From positions 1 to 64,000 of the forward strand of contig CALKVK010000011.1 in NCBI GenBank assembly GCA_937996235.1: a DNA stretch of 64,000 nt. The letters are read 5' to 3'. Positions 8,242 to 16,391 of the stretch are shown here, piece by piece. The notes beneath the pieces are model-generated. The model made no database searches and was not told the DNA's origin. It saw nothing but the letters and a program-made list of their open reading frames with translations. The DNA comes from an uncultured bacterium. Its GTDB lineage: Bacteria; Planctomycetota; JAJSAM01; JAJVHW01. The translations under genes and the position numbers were made by a program. How positions within the stretch are numbered: position 1 is the first letter of the stretch; each line of letters opens with the position of its first letter.

Positions 8242-9732
8242 TCAGAACGCGCGCAGCGCGTAGGCGCGCCACTGCGCGTCGAGCTCTTCGATCTCGCACT
8301 TGAAGACCTCGCGCACGGCCTTCTCCTGGTCGAGCTGCGGCTCGTCACGGACGCGCCGCAGGTACTCGATGAACTCGTCGCGGCGGGTCTGCATGAGCCA
8401 CGTGACGACCGCCCACGCCTTCACGCTGTCGGGCAGGCGCAGCGTCGCGAGCGGCGTCAGCACGATCGTCCGCAGCTCCGTGTCGGCCTTCGCCTTCACG
8501 ATGTCGCGCAGGAAGTCGCGCCAGCGCTCGGACAGCGTCCAGTCCTTGTCGCCGCCGACGACCTCCTGCTGGTTGCCGTAGCCGGTGACGAGCTTGTCGA
8601 GACACGACGTGCGCGTCGTGTCCTGCACGCGCACCGTGTAGTAGTAGACGAGCCCCTCGTCGAGCCATGCGTACGGGCGCGCCTTCCAGATCGCCTGCCC
8701 GAGGAAGTGCGCCGCGTGGTGGAGCAGCGGATCGCGCGTGTCCACCACCTCCGCCGTCTCGACGCGCAGCACGCCGCCCCGCAACAGGTTGTAGGAGCGC
8801 GAGGTGTTCGTGCCCTTCGTCCACTGCTTGTCCGCCGAGTTCGAGAAGTCGTCGACCCACTTCTCCCAGACGGGCTGCGTGGAGACGACGACGAGGTCGA
8901 TGCGCTTCCCCTCGAGCACGTCCGTGCCGGGATCGATCCCGACGTCGGCGAGGAAGTAGGTGTACAGCGTCTCGAGCGTCTTGATGTGCTCCGGCAGCAT
9001 CTCGCGGTCGCCGTCGTCGAAGACGCGGAAGTGCGGCGACTGCATCTTGTTCAGGTGCACGCCGAGGCCCTTGTCGTAGTCGCTCTCCTCGACGATCCAC
9101 TCGCCTTCGGCCGCCTTCTGGAGCGCGTCGAGGCGCGCCTTCGGGATCCAGAGCTTGCCGACCTGCACGTGGCCGAGGGACTTGTGCGCGGCCTCGGAGT
9201 CCGGGTCGAGCAGCAGCGCGCGCTCGTACGCCTTCTGCGCCTGCTCCTCGTAGCCCTTCGCGGCGCACGCGGCGCCGAGCTGCGCGTACTTCGCGGCCGC
9301 GTACTGGTCCACCTTGCGCCGCGCCTCGCGCCACTTCTCGACCTTCTTGTCGAAGGTCTGCTGCGACTCCTTGTCGTTCTTCGCGTTCTGCTTCTGCAGC
9401 TTGCCGTAGGCGTCCTCGTCGCGCTCCCAGCCCTTCGACCTCTTCACCCAGCACAGGTAGTCGCGGGCGTCCTTGTGGTCCGGGTCGAAGTCGATCGCGC
9501 GCGCGGCGGCCTCGCAGGCGAACTCGAAGAGGTTCGCGCGGCGTGCGTCGGCAGCGACCTCCCAGAACTTGTCGGCGACGCCTTTCGCCTGCTTCTTCCA
9601 CGCGTCCTCGAAGAAGCGCAGACCGGCGGTCCCGTCGTCGGCGAGAGCGGCGGGGAGGGGCCGGAGTCCCGGCGCGGAGGGGGCGAGGGCGGACGCGAGG
9701 AGCACGAGGGGCACGAGTCGCAGCGTACGCAT
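8242..9732 (-). CDS. Exported TPR protein with degenerate gluzincin (DUF1570-like) domain
   Basis: The 496-residue protein has an N-terminal signal peptide (MRTLRLVPLVLLASALAPSA), TPR-type helices near residues 66-90 and 144-190, and a C-terminal half like the DUF1570 peptidase family. There the usual HExxH is replaced by HHAAH (338-342), followed by WLDEGLVYYY (356-365), which matches the downstream zinc-ligand Glu of gluzincins. The altered Glu suggests an inactive or modified peptidase fold. DUF1570-type proteins are numerous in Planctomycetota. It is divergent from icmF. Confidence 0.75.
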   Translation of the reverse strand: MRTLRLVPLVLLASALAPSAPGLRPLPAALADDGTAGLRFFEDAWKKQAKGVADKFWEVAADARRANLFEFACEAAARAIDFDPDHKDARDYLCWVKRSKGWERDEDAYGKLQKQNAKNDKESQQTFDKKVEKWREARRKVDQYAAAKYAQLGAACAAKGYEEQAQKAYERALLLDPDSEAAHKSLGHVQVGKLWIPKARLDALQKAAEGEWIVEESDYDKGLGVHLNKMQSPHFRVFDDGDREMLPEHIKTLETLYTYFLADVGIDPGTDVLEGKRIDLVVVSTQPVWEKWVDDFSNSADKQWTKGTNTSRSYNLLRGGVLRVETAEVVDTRDPLLHHAAHFLGQAIWKARPYAWLDEGLVYYYTVRVQDTTRTSCLDKLVTGYGNQQEVVGGDKDWTLSERWRDFLRDIVKAKADTELRTIVLTPLATLRLPDSVKAWAVVTWLMQTRRDEFIEYLRRVRDEPQLDQEKAVREVFKCEIEELDAQWRAYALRAF

Positions 9733-9879
9733 GGCCTCATGCTACGCCGGGCGCGACGCCGCGGCACGCGGTCCCCCCCACCGTCTTCGAAGTCGCCGCC
9801 GCCCTGCCGATTGTCCACAATGGCGGGTCGGTCCGGCGCCCCCGTGCCGGACTCCCCGACGCCCCCGACGGAGACGCGC

Positions 9880-12800
9880 ATGACGACCGAAGTCAGCCCC
9901 GAACAGTCCGCCGGCGCCGCAGGCGGCGCGCAGCCCTTCCGGCTGCAGCACAAGGTGCGCCTGGTCACGGCGACGTCGCTCTTCGACGGGCACGACGCGT
10001 CCATCAACATCATGCGGCGCATCGCGCAGGCCTGCGGCGCGGAGGTCATCCACCTCGGGCACAACCGCTCCGTCGCCGAGATCGTGGACGCGGCCATCGA
10101 GGAGGACGCGCAGGCGGTCGCGATCACCTCGTACCAGGGCGGCCACGACGAGTTCTTCCGCTACGCGAAGGACCTGCTCGACGAGCGCGGCGCACCGCAC
10201 GTGCGGATCTTCGGCGGCGGCGGCGGCGTGATCCTGCCCGAGGAGATCGAGGCGCTGCACGCGTACGGCATCGAGTGCATCTACTCGCCCGACGACGGGC
10301 GCCGCCTCGGCCTGCGCGGCATGGTCGAGGACATGCTGCGCCGCTCGGACTTCGCCACGGGCGGGCCCGTGGACCTCGGGCGCCTCTCGGTGCAGAAGCC
10401 GCGCGAGATCGCCCACGCGATCACCGAGGCCGAGCAGGACCCGCAGGCGCTCCGCGCGCGGCTCGACGCCGTGCTGCCGGGCGTCACGCGCGCGCCCGTC
10501 GTCGGCATCACCGGCACGGGCGGCGCGGGCAAGTCGTCCCTGATCGACGAGCTCGTGCGCCGCTTCCTGCGCGACTTCCCGCGCAAGCACATCGCGATCC
10601 TCTCGGTGGACCCGAGCCGCCGGAAGACGGGCGGCGCTCTGCTCGGCGACCGTATCCGCATGAACGCGGTCGCCGGCGAGCCGCGCGCCTACATGCGCTC
10701 GCTCGCGACGCGCCAGCCGAACCTGGCGCTCGCGGGCTGCATCCGCGAGGCCCTCGACGTGCTGCAGTGCGCGGGCTTCGACCTGATCGTGCTCGAGACC
10801 TCGGGCATCGGGCAGTCCGACACCGAGATCGTCGACTTCGCGGACGTCGGCCTCTACGTGATGACGCCCGAGTACGGCGCGGCGACGCAGCTCGAGAAGA
10901 TCGACATGCTCGACTTCGCCGACCTGGTCGCGATCAACAAGTTCGACCGCCGCGGCGCGAAGGACGCGCTGCGCGACGTGCGCAAGCAGTTCCAGCGCAA
11001 CCGCGAGCTGTTCGACGCGCCCGCCGAGTCGCTGCCCGTCTTCGGCACCATGGCGTCGCAGTTCGACGACCCCGGCACGAACGCGCTCTACAAGGCGCTC
11101 GTCGCGACGGTGGCCGAGCGCACGGGCGCGGACCTCGTCTCGACGCTCCAGCTCGCGACGGGCCTGCCGGACTCGCGCCACGTGATCCCGACGAACCGCA
11201 CGCGCTACCTCGAGGAGATCGCGCGCACCGGCCGCGGCTACGACGCCTGGGCGCGCGAGCAGGCGGCGACCGCGCGGCGGCTCTACCGCCTGCAGGGCGC
11301 GCTCGCCGAGGTCGAGGACGCCGCCGCCCGCGCCGCGCTCGAGGCGCGCGTCGCCGACGCCGCCGCGCGGCTCGACCCGCGCTGCCGCGCGCTGCTCGAC
11401 GCGTGGCCGCAGCTCGTGGCGTCGTACGAGGGCGACGAGTACGTGTACCGGGTGCGCGGCCGCGAGGTGCGCGTGGCGGCCGCGAGCGAATCGCTCTCGC
11501 ACCTGCGCATCCCGAAGGTCGCGCTGCCGCGGTACGAGGACTGGGGCGACCGGCTGCTCTGGCTCCTGCGCGAGAACGTGCCCGGCGCGTTCCCGTACAC
11601 CGCGGGCGTCTTCCCGTTCAAGCGCGAGGGCGAGGACCCGACGCGCATGTTCGCGGGCGAGGGCGGGCCGGAGCGCACGAACCGGCGCTTCCACTACGTC
11701 TCGCTCGGGCAGCCGGCGAAGCGCCTCTCCACGGCCTTCGACTCGGTGACGCTCTACGGCGAGGACCCCGCGCGGCGCCCCGACATCTACGGCAAGATCG
11801 GCAACGCGGGCGTCTCGATCTGCACGCTCGACGACGCGAAGAAGCTCTACAGCGGCTTCGACCTGTGCGACCCGCGCACGTCGGTCTCGATGACCATCAA
11901 CGGCCCCGCGCCGATGATCCTCGCGTTCTTCCTGAACGCGGCGATCGACCAGGAGTGCGAGAAGGAGATCCGCGCGCGCGGTCTCGTCGAGGAGGTGGAG
12001 GCGCGCATCGACGCGCTCTACGCCGCGAAGGGCCTGCCGCGTCCGCGCTACGCCGGCGAGCTGCCCGAGGGCAACGACGGCCTCGGCCTGCTGCTGCTCG
12101 GCGTCACGGGCGACGAGGTGCTGCCGGCGGAGGTCTACGCGGCGTGCCGCGAGCGCGCGCTCTCGTCGGTCCGCGGCACCGTGCAGGCGGACATCCTGAA
12201 GGAGGACCAGGCGCAGAACACCTGCATCTTCTCGACGGAGTTCGCGCTGCGCATGATGGGCGACGTGCAGCAGCACTTCGTCGACCACGGGGTGCGCAAC
12301 TTCTACTCCGTATCGATCAGCGGCTACCACATCGCCGAAGCGGGCGCGAACCCGGTCACGCAGCTCGCGCTGACGCTCAGCAACGGGTTCACGTACGTCG
12401 AGTACTACCTCGCGCGCGGCATGCACATCGACTCGTTCGCGCCGAACCTGTCGTTCTTCTTCAGCAACGGGCTCGACCCCGAGTACTCGGTCATCGGCCG
12501 CGTCGCGCGGCGCATCTGGGCGAAGGCGATGCGCGAGCGCTACGGCGCGAACGAGCGCAGCCAGATGCTGAAGTACCACATCCAGACTTCGGGCCGCTCG
12601 CTGCACGCGCAGGAGATCGCGTTCAACGACATCCGCACGACGCTGCAGGCGCTCTACGCCATCTACGACAACTGCCAGAGCCTGCACACGAACGCGTACG
12701 ACGAGGCGATCACCACCCCCACCGAGGAGTCGGTGCGGCGCGCGATGGCGATCCAGCTCATCATCAACCGCGAGCTCGGGCTCGCGCGGAACGAGAACCC

Positions 12801-13272
12801 GCTGCAGGGCTCGTTCGTCGTCGAGGAGCTCTCGGACCTCGTGGAGGAGGCGGTGCTCGTCGAGTTCGAGCGGATCAGCGAGCGCGGCGGTGTGCTCGGC
12901 GCGATGGAGACGATGTACCAGCGCGGCAAGATCCAGGAGGAGTCGCTCTACTACGAGCAGCGCAAGATGAGCGGCGAGCTGCCGATCGTCGGCGTCAACA
13001 CGTTCCTCGGCAGCGACGGCTCCCCGATCATGCGCCCGCGCGACGTGATGCGCTCGACCGAGGACGAGAAGGAGCGGCAGATCGCGGGCGTCGAGGCGTT
13101 CCGCGCACGCAACGCCGAGCGTTCGGAGGCCGCTCTGGCGCGCCTCGCGGCGACGGCGCTCGCGGGCGGCAACGTGTTCGCGGAGCTGCTCGAGACCGTG
13201 AAGTCGGCGAGTCTGGGGCAGATCAGCGGTGCGCTCTACCGCGTCGGCGGCCAGTACCGCCGCAGCATGTGA
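9880..13272 (+). CDS. icmF: Fused isobutyryl-CoA mutase (IcmF)
   Basis: The 1130-residue protein has the three-part IcmF architecture. An N-terminal B12-binding domain carries the Asp-x-His cobalamin motif (FDGHDASINIMRR, His38). A MeaB-like G-protein domain has P-loop GTGGAGKSS at 212-220, and a C-terminal TIM-barrel mutase domain includes YHIAEAGANPV and the NExxLQGS-like tail. IcmF interconverts isobutyryl-CoA and n-butyryl-CoA (and related branched acyl-CoAs) with its own chaperone GTPase. The length matches the family. The frame is open far upstream, but ATG at 9880 (MTTEVSPEQS) gives the normal N-terminus. A separate mutAB-meaB operon lies at 19532-24179, so two B12 acyl-CoA mutases coexist. 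Confidence 0.95.
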   Translation: MTTEVSPEQSAGAAGGAQPFRLQHKVRLVTATSLFDGHDASINIMRRIAQACGAEVIHLGHNRSVAEIVDAAIEEDAQAVAITSYQGGHDEFFRYAKDLLDERGAPHVRIFGGGGGVILPEEIEALHAYGIECIYSPDDGRRLGLRGMVEDMLRRSDFATGGPVDLGRLSVQKPREIAHAITEAEQDPQALRARLDAVLPGVTRAPVVGITGTGGAGKSSLIDELVRRFLRDFPRKHIAILSVDPSRRKTGGALLGDRIRMNAVAGEPRAYMRSLATRQPNLALAGCIREALDVLQCAGFDLIVLETSGIGQSDTEIVDFADVGLYVMTPEYGAATQLEKIDMLDFADLVAINKFDRRGAKDALRDVRKQFQRNRELFDAPAESLPVFGTMASQFDDPGTNALYKALVATVAERTGADLVSTLQLATGLPDSRHVIPTNRTRYLEEIARTGRGYDAWAREQAATARRLYRLQGALAEVEDAAARAALEARVADAAARLDPRCRALLDAWPQLVASYEGDEYVYRVRGREVRVAAASESLSHLRIPKVALPRYEDWGDRLLWLLRENVPGAFPYTAGVFPFKREGEDPTRMFAGEGGPERTNRRFHYVSLGQPAKRLSTAFDSVTLYGEDPARRPDIYGKIGNAGVSICTLDDAKKLYSGFDLCDPRTSVSMTINGPAPMILAFFLNAAIDQECEKEIRARGLVEEVEARIDALYAAKGLPRPRYAGELPEGNDGLGLLLLGVTGDEVLPAEVYAACRERALSSVRGTVQADILKEDQAQNTCIFSTEFALRMMGDVQQHFVDHGVRNFYSVSISGYHIAEAGANPVTQLALTLSNGFTYVEYYLARGMHIDSFAPNLSFFFSNGLDPEYSVIGRVARRIWAKAMRERYGANERSQMLKYHIQTSGRSLHAQEIAFNDIRTTLQALYAIYDNCQSLHTNAYDEAITTPTEESVRRAMAIQLIINRELGLARNENPLQGSFVVEELSDLVEEAVLVEFERISERGGVLGAMETMYQRGKIQEESLYYEQRKMSGELPIVGVNTFLGSDGSPIMRPRDVMRSTEDEKERQIAGVEAFRARNAERSEAALARLAATALAGGNVFAELLETVKSASLGQISGALYRVGGQYRRSM

Positions 13273-13308
13273 CGCGGCTCCTCAGCCGCAGACGGGCGGC
13301 CGGGTAGA

Positions 13309-13728
13309 ATGTCGACCATGCGCGGCGTGTCACGTCTCCTGCCCCTGGTCCTGCTGCTCGCGGCGTGCGCGAGCGCGTCGGGTCCGCCGGCCGACCGCAT
13401 CGCGTACCGCGTGTCGGACGAGCCGGCGCCGTCGCTCGACGCCGCCGCGCGCGCCGGCACGAACGCGCGGCCGCTCGTGGAGATGAGCGACGCGGAGCGC
13501 CGCGCCTGGTTCGCCGCGCAGCGTGCGGAGGACGCACGCCGCGCACCGCCTGCGGCCGTCCGCGTCCGCACCGTCGAGGTGCCCGTGCGGCGCGTCGAGG
13601 TCGTCCGGCGCTCCGACGACGACTGGGTCGCGCCCGTGATCGTCGGCACGGCTCTGGCCGTGGGCTGGCACGCCTGGTTCCGACACTGGGACCACCACGA
13701 CCACCACGGCCACTGGCACTGGCGTTAG
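13309..13728 (+). CDS. Small lipoprotein with His-rich C-terminus
   Basis: A 139-residue protein with a lipoprotein signal (LLLAACAS), an Arg/Ala-rich middle (VRTVEVPVRRVEVVRR), a short hydrophobic segment near residues 110-120 and a terminal His/Asp/Trp cluster (HWDHHDHHGHWHW). The cluster could bind a transition metal. It follows icmF by 36 nt on the same strand and ends 6 nt before a convergent gene with no terminator between. ATG at 13318 is an alternative start. No family recognised. Confidence 0.7.
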   Translation: MSTMRGVSRLLPLVLLLAACASASGPPADRIAYRVSDEPAPSLDAAARAGTNARPLVEMSDAERRAWFAAQRAEDARRAPPAAVRVRTVEVPVRRVEVVRRSDDDWVAPVIVGTALAVGWHAWFRHWDHHDHHGHWHWR

Positions 13729-13734
13729 CCCGGA

Positions 13735-15297
13735 TCAGCGCGGCGCCGCGGTGTAGACCTGCACCAGCCGCTCCGCGTCCGCCGGAAACGGCGGGTGCAC
13801 GAACAGCCGCCCGGTGACCAGCTCCGCGCGGCCGTCGCCGTCGAGGTCGGCGGCGTCGAGCGCGGCGTGTGCGAGCGGCACGTCGTCGAGCGTGTGCGGC
13901 GCGAAGCTCCCGTCGGCCGTGCGCTCGAACCAGACGAGTCCGGGCGTCGCGGCGGCGCGGCGGGCCTCCTCGCTGAAGTCGGGCAGGAACGACGCCGAGA
14001 CGACGTCCAGGTCGCCGTCGCCGTCCACGTCCACCGCCACCGCGTGGTGCGCGCCGTAGTGCCGACCGACCACGTGGCGCGTGAAGCGCAGGCCGCCCTG
14101 GTTCTCGAGCCACGCGACGCCGTGCCACGGCTTCAGCTTCTCGGTGTCGTCGAGCGTGTCGCCGTTCGTGACCAGGAAGTCGATGTCGCCGTCGCCGTCG
14201 AAGTCGGTCGGCTCGAGCCCGGAGCCGCCCCACAGCGGGTGCGGCGCGACGTCGAGCTCGTGCGCGACGAAGTCGCAGTCGCCCGCGTTCACGAACGCGA
14301 CCACGCGCTCGTGCTGCTGGCTGAGCAGCACCACGAAGTCGAGGCGCCCGTCGCCGTCGAGATCGAGCACGGGCGTGGTGATCGCGCCGGAGCGGCGATC
14401 GACGGTGTGCGGCTCGAACTGCGGCGGCGCGCCGCGCGCGGCGGTGTTCTCGAGCACCAGCACCTGACCGCTCGTGTACCAGCCGAAGACGGCCGCCACG
14501 AGGTCGAGGTCGCCGTCGCCGTCGAAGTCGGCGGCGCGCACGTCGGCGACGCGGCCGAGCCCCGTGGCGAGATCGACGCGCTCGAACGCGCGCGGTCCGG
14601 TGCGCCGCAGCCAGACGACCGAGCCGACGCGCTCGTCGGTCGGCCCCTGGTCGCCGAGGTCGGCGACGACGAGGTCGGGCGCGCCGTCGGCGTCGAGGTC
14701 GACGGCCTCGGCGTGGGCGGGCGCCGTCAGCCGCGCGACCTCGGTGAGCGCAGCGCCCGCCGCGGGATCGCCGACGAGCACGCGTCCGCCGAGCATGTCG
14801 CACGCGACGACGGAGAGCGGCGCAGCGGGTCCGTCGAGACGCGCGAGACGCACGGACGCGACGCCGGGCGGACGTCCCCCCACCGGCGGCGCGGCGAGGT
14901 CGCGGCGGCTCCACGCGACGGCCGGCGCGCCGGGCGCGTCGCGCCACGGCGGCGTGTCGAGGCGCTCGGGCGCGTGCGCGTCGAACCAGCGCGCGGCCGC
15001 CTCGGGCGTGAAGCCGACGATCGGCTCCTTGTACGTGAGCGCGAGCTGCACGTTCGCGAGCAGGTACATGCGGTCGACCTTCGTGCGCCAGGCGCCGCGC
15101 GGCAGGATCGCCGGCTCCGGGAACGCATGGCACAGCGCGCAGCTCTTGCGCAGCTTCGCCTCGAGCTCCGCGTCGCTCTGCGCCGCGGGCGGTGGTGCGA
15201 CGACGGGGTCGCCGTCCGACGTCGTGGGCGTGCGCGGACACGCCGCGCAGAGCAGCGCCGTCGCGACGAGGGCGAGGAGGGCGGACGCGCGGCGCAC
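13735..15297 (-). CDS. Exported monoheme protein with VCBS/FG-GAP repeats
   Basis: From a GTG at 15297 the 520-residue protein starts with a lipoprotein-like signal (LLALVATALLCAAC). A single c-type heme site CALCH lies in a short cytochrome-like segment. It is followed by at least six repeats with calcium-binding loops of the form DxDGDGxxD (for example DFDGDGDLDLV, DLDGDGRLDFV, DVDGDGDLDVV), typical of VCBS/FG-GAP beta-propellers. A monoheme segment ahead of a propeller suggests a periplasmic electron-transfer or substrate-binding protein. It is divergent from the biotin operon. The open frame upstream of the GTG lacks a signal and is not supported. Confidence 0.82.
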   Translation of the reverse strand: MRRASALLALVATALLCAACPRTPTTSDGDPVVAPPPAAQSDAELEAKLRKSCALCHAFPEPAILPRGAWRTKVDRMYLLANVQLALTYKEPIVGFTPEAAARWFDAHAPERLDTPPWRDAPGAPAVAWSRRDLAAPPVGGRPPGVASVRLARLDGPAAPLSVVACDMLGGRVLVGDPAAGAALTEVARLTAPAHAEAVDLDADGAPDLVVADLGDQGPTDERVGSVVWLRRTGPRAFERVDLATGLGRVADVRAADFDGDGDLDLVAAVFGWYTSGQVLVLENTAARGAPPQFEPHTVDRRSGAITTPVLDLDGDGRLDFVVLLSQQHERVVAFVNAGDCDFVAHELDVAPHPLWGGSGLEPTDFDGDGDIDFLVTNGDTLDDTEKLKPWHGVAWLENQGGLRFTRHVVGRHYGAHHAVAVDVDGDGDLDVVSASFLPDFSEEARRAAATPGLVWFERTADGSFAPHTLDDVPLAHAALDAADLDGDGRAELVTGRLFVHPPFPADAERLVQVYTAAPR

Positions 15298-15411
15298 GGA
15301 GGCATTCTGACCGCCGCGCGCGCCGCGTCGCCGAGCTCTCCGGGCCGGGCGAACGTTCCGCCGCGGCGTGCCGTCGGGTACTCCGGACGACTTCGCCGCA
15401 GGGAGCCGACC

Positions 15412-16386
15412 GTGCAGACAAGGACCACCGCCGCGACCTCCGCCCCGCCGTCCCTCGAGCGCGTCCGCGCGCTGTGGGAGCGCCCGCTCCTCGAGCTCGT
15501 CTTCGAGGCGGCGGACGTCCACCGCCGGCACCACGACGCGCGCGAGGTGCAGTGCTCGACGCTGCTGAGCATCAAGACCGGCGGCTGCCCCGAGGACTGC
15601 GCGTACTGCCCGCAGGCCGCACGCTACGCGACCGGCCTCGAGCGCGAGCGGCTGCTCGACGTGGACGCCGTCGAGCGCGCCGCGCGCGCCGCGCGCGACG
15701 GCGGCGCCGACCGCTTCTGCATGGGCGCCGCGTGGCGCGAGGTCGCGGACGGCCCCGAGTTCGAGCGCGTGCTCGAGATGGTCCGGCGCGTGAAGTCGCT
15801 CGGACTCGAGACCTGCGTGACGCTCGGCATGCTGCGGCCCGCGCAGGCGGAGCGGCTCGCCGAGGCCGGGCTCGACTACTACAACCACAACCTCGACACG
15901 TCGCGCGAGCACTACGGCAACGTCATCTCCACGCGCACGTACGACGACCGCCTGCGCACCCTGGACGCCGTGCGCGGCGCGGGCGTGAAGGTCTGCTGCG
16001 GCGGCATCCTGGGCCTCGGCGAGAGCGACGACGACCGCGTGCGCTTCCTGCACACGCTCGCGTCGCAGGACCCGCCGCCCGAGAGCGTGCCGATCAACGC
16101 GCTGGTGCCCGTCGCGGGCACGCCGCTCGCCGACGCGCCGGAGCTCCCGTGGGACGTGCTCGTGCGCGCGGTCGCCGCGGCGCGCGTGCTGATGCCGCGC
16201 GCGAAGGTGCGGCTGTCCGCGGGCCGCACGGCGCTGCACGAGGCCGTGCAGGCCCTCTGCTTCCTCGCGGGCGCGAACTCGATCTTCCTCGGCGACCGGC
16301 TGCTCACGACGCCGAACCCGGCGCCCGAAGGCGACGCCGCGCTCTTCGCGAAGCTCGGGCTCTCGGGGGCGCGCGCCGCGCGCTGA
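15412..16386 (+). CDS. bioB: Biotin synthase
   Basis: A radical-SAM enzyme of 324 residues with the CxxxCxxC cluster Cys59, Cys63 and Cys66 in CPEDCAYCPQ. BioB-specific segments follow: YNHNLDTS, GGILGLGE and ANSIFLGDRLLTT. It inserts sulfur into dethiobiotin, the last step of biotin synthesis. The GTG at 15412 is chosen because it yields the usual N-terminal extension and begins just after the divergent gene's promoter region. It heads an operon with the bioF-bioD fusion 5 nt downstream and bioA beyond. Confidence 0.95.
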   Translation: MQTRTTAATSAPPSLERVRALWERPLLELVFEAADVHRRHHDAREVQCSTLLSIKTGGCPEDCAYCPQAARYATGLERERLLDVDAVERAARAARDGGADRFCMGAAWREVADGPEFERVLEMVRRVKSLGLETCVTLGMLRPAQAERLAEAGLDYYNHNLDTSREHYGNVISTRTYDDRLRTLDAVRGAGVKVCCGGILGLGESDDDRVRFLHTLASQDPPPESVPINALVPVAGTPLADAPELPWDVLVRAVAAARVLMPRAKVRLSAGRTALHEAVQALCFLAGANSIFLGDRLLTTPNPAPEGDAALFAKLGLSGARAAR

Positions 16387-16391
16387 CCGGC

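Noticed and set aside
8707..9879. Upstream extension of the icmF frame by about 390 codons
   Set aside because: The extension is antisense to the DUF1570-like gene and is Leu/Val/Arg-repetitive; the natural IcmF N-terminus begins at 9880.
9742..12687. A 981-residue minus-strand open frame opposite icmF
   Set aside because: It is a shadow of the icmF codons in GC-rich DNA; composition is Arg/Val/Ala-repetitive and no motif is present.
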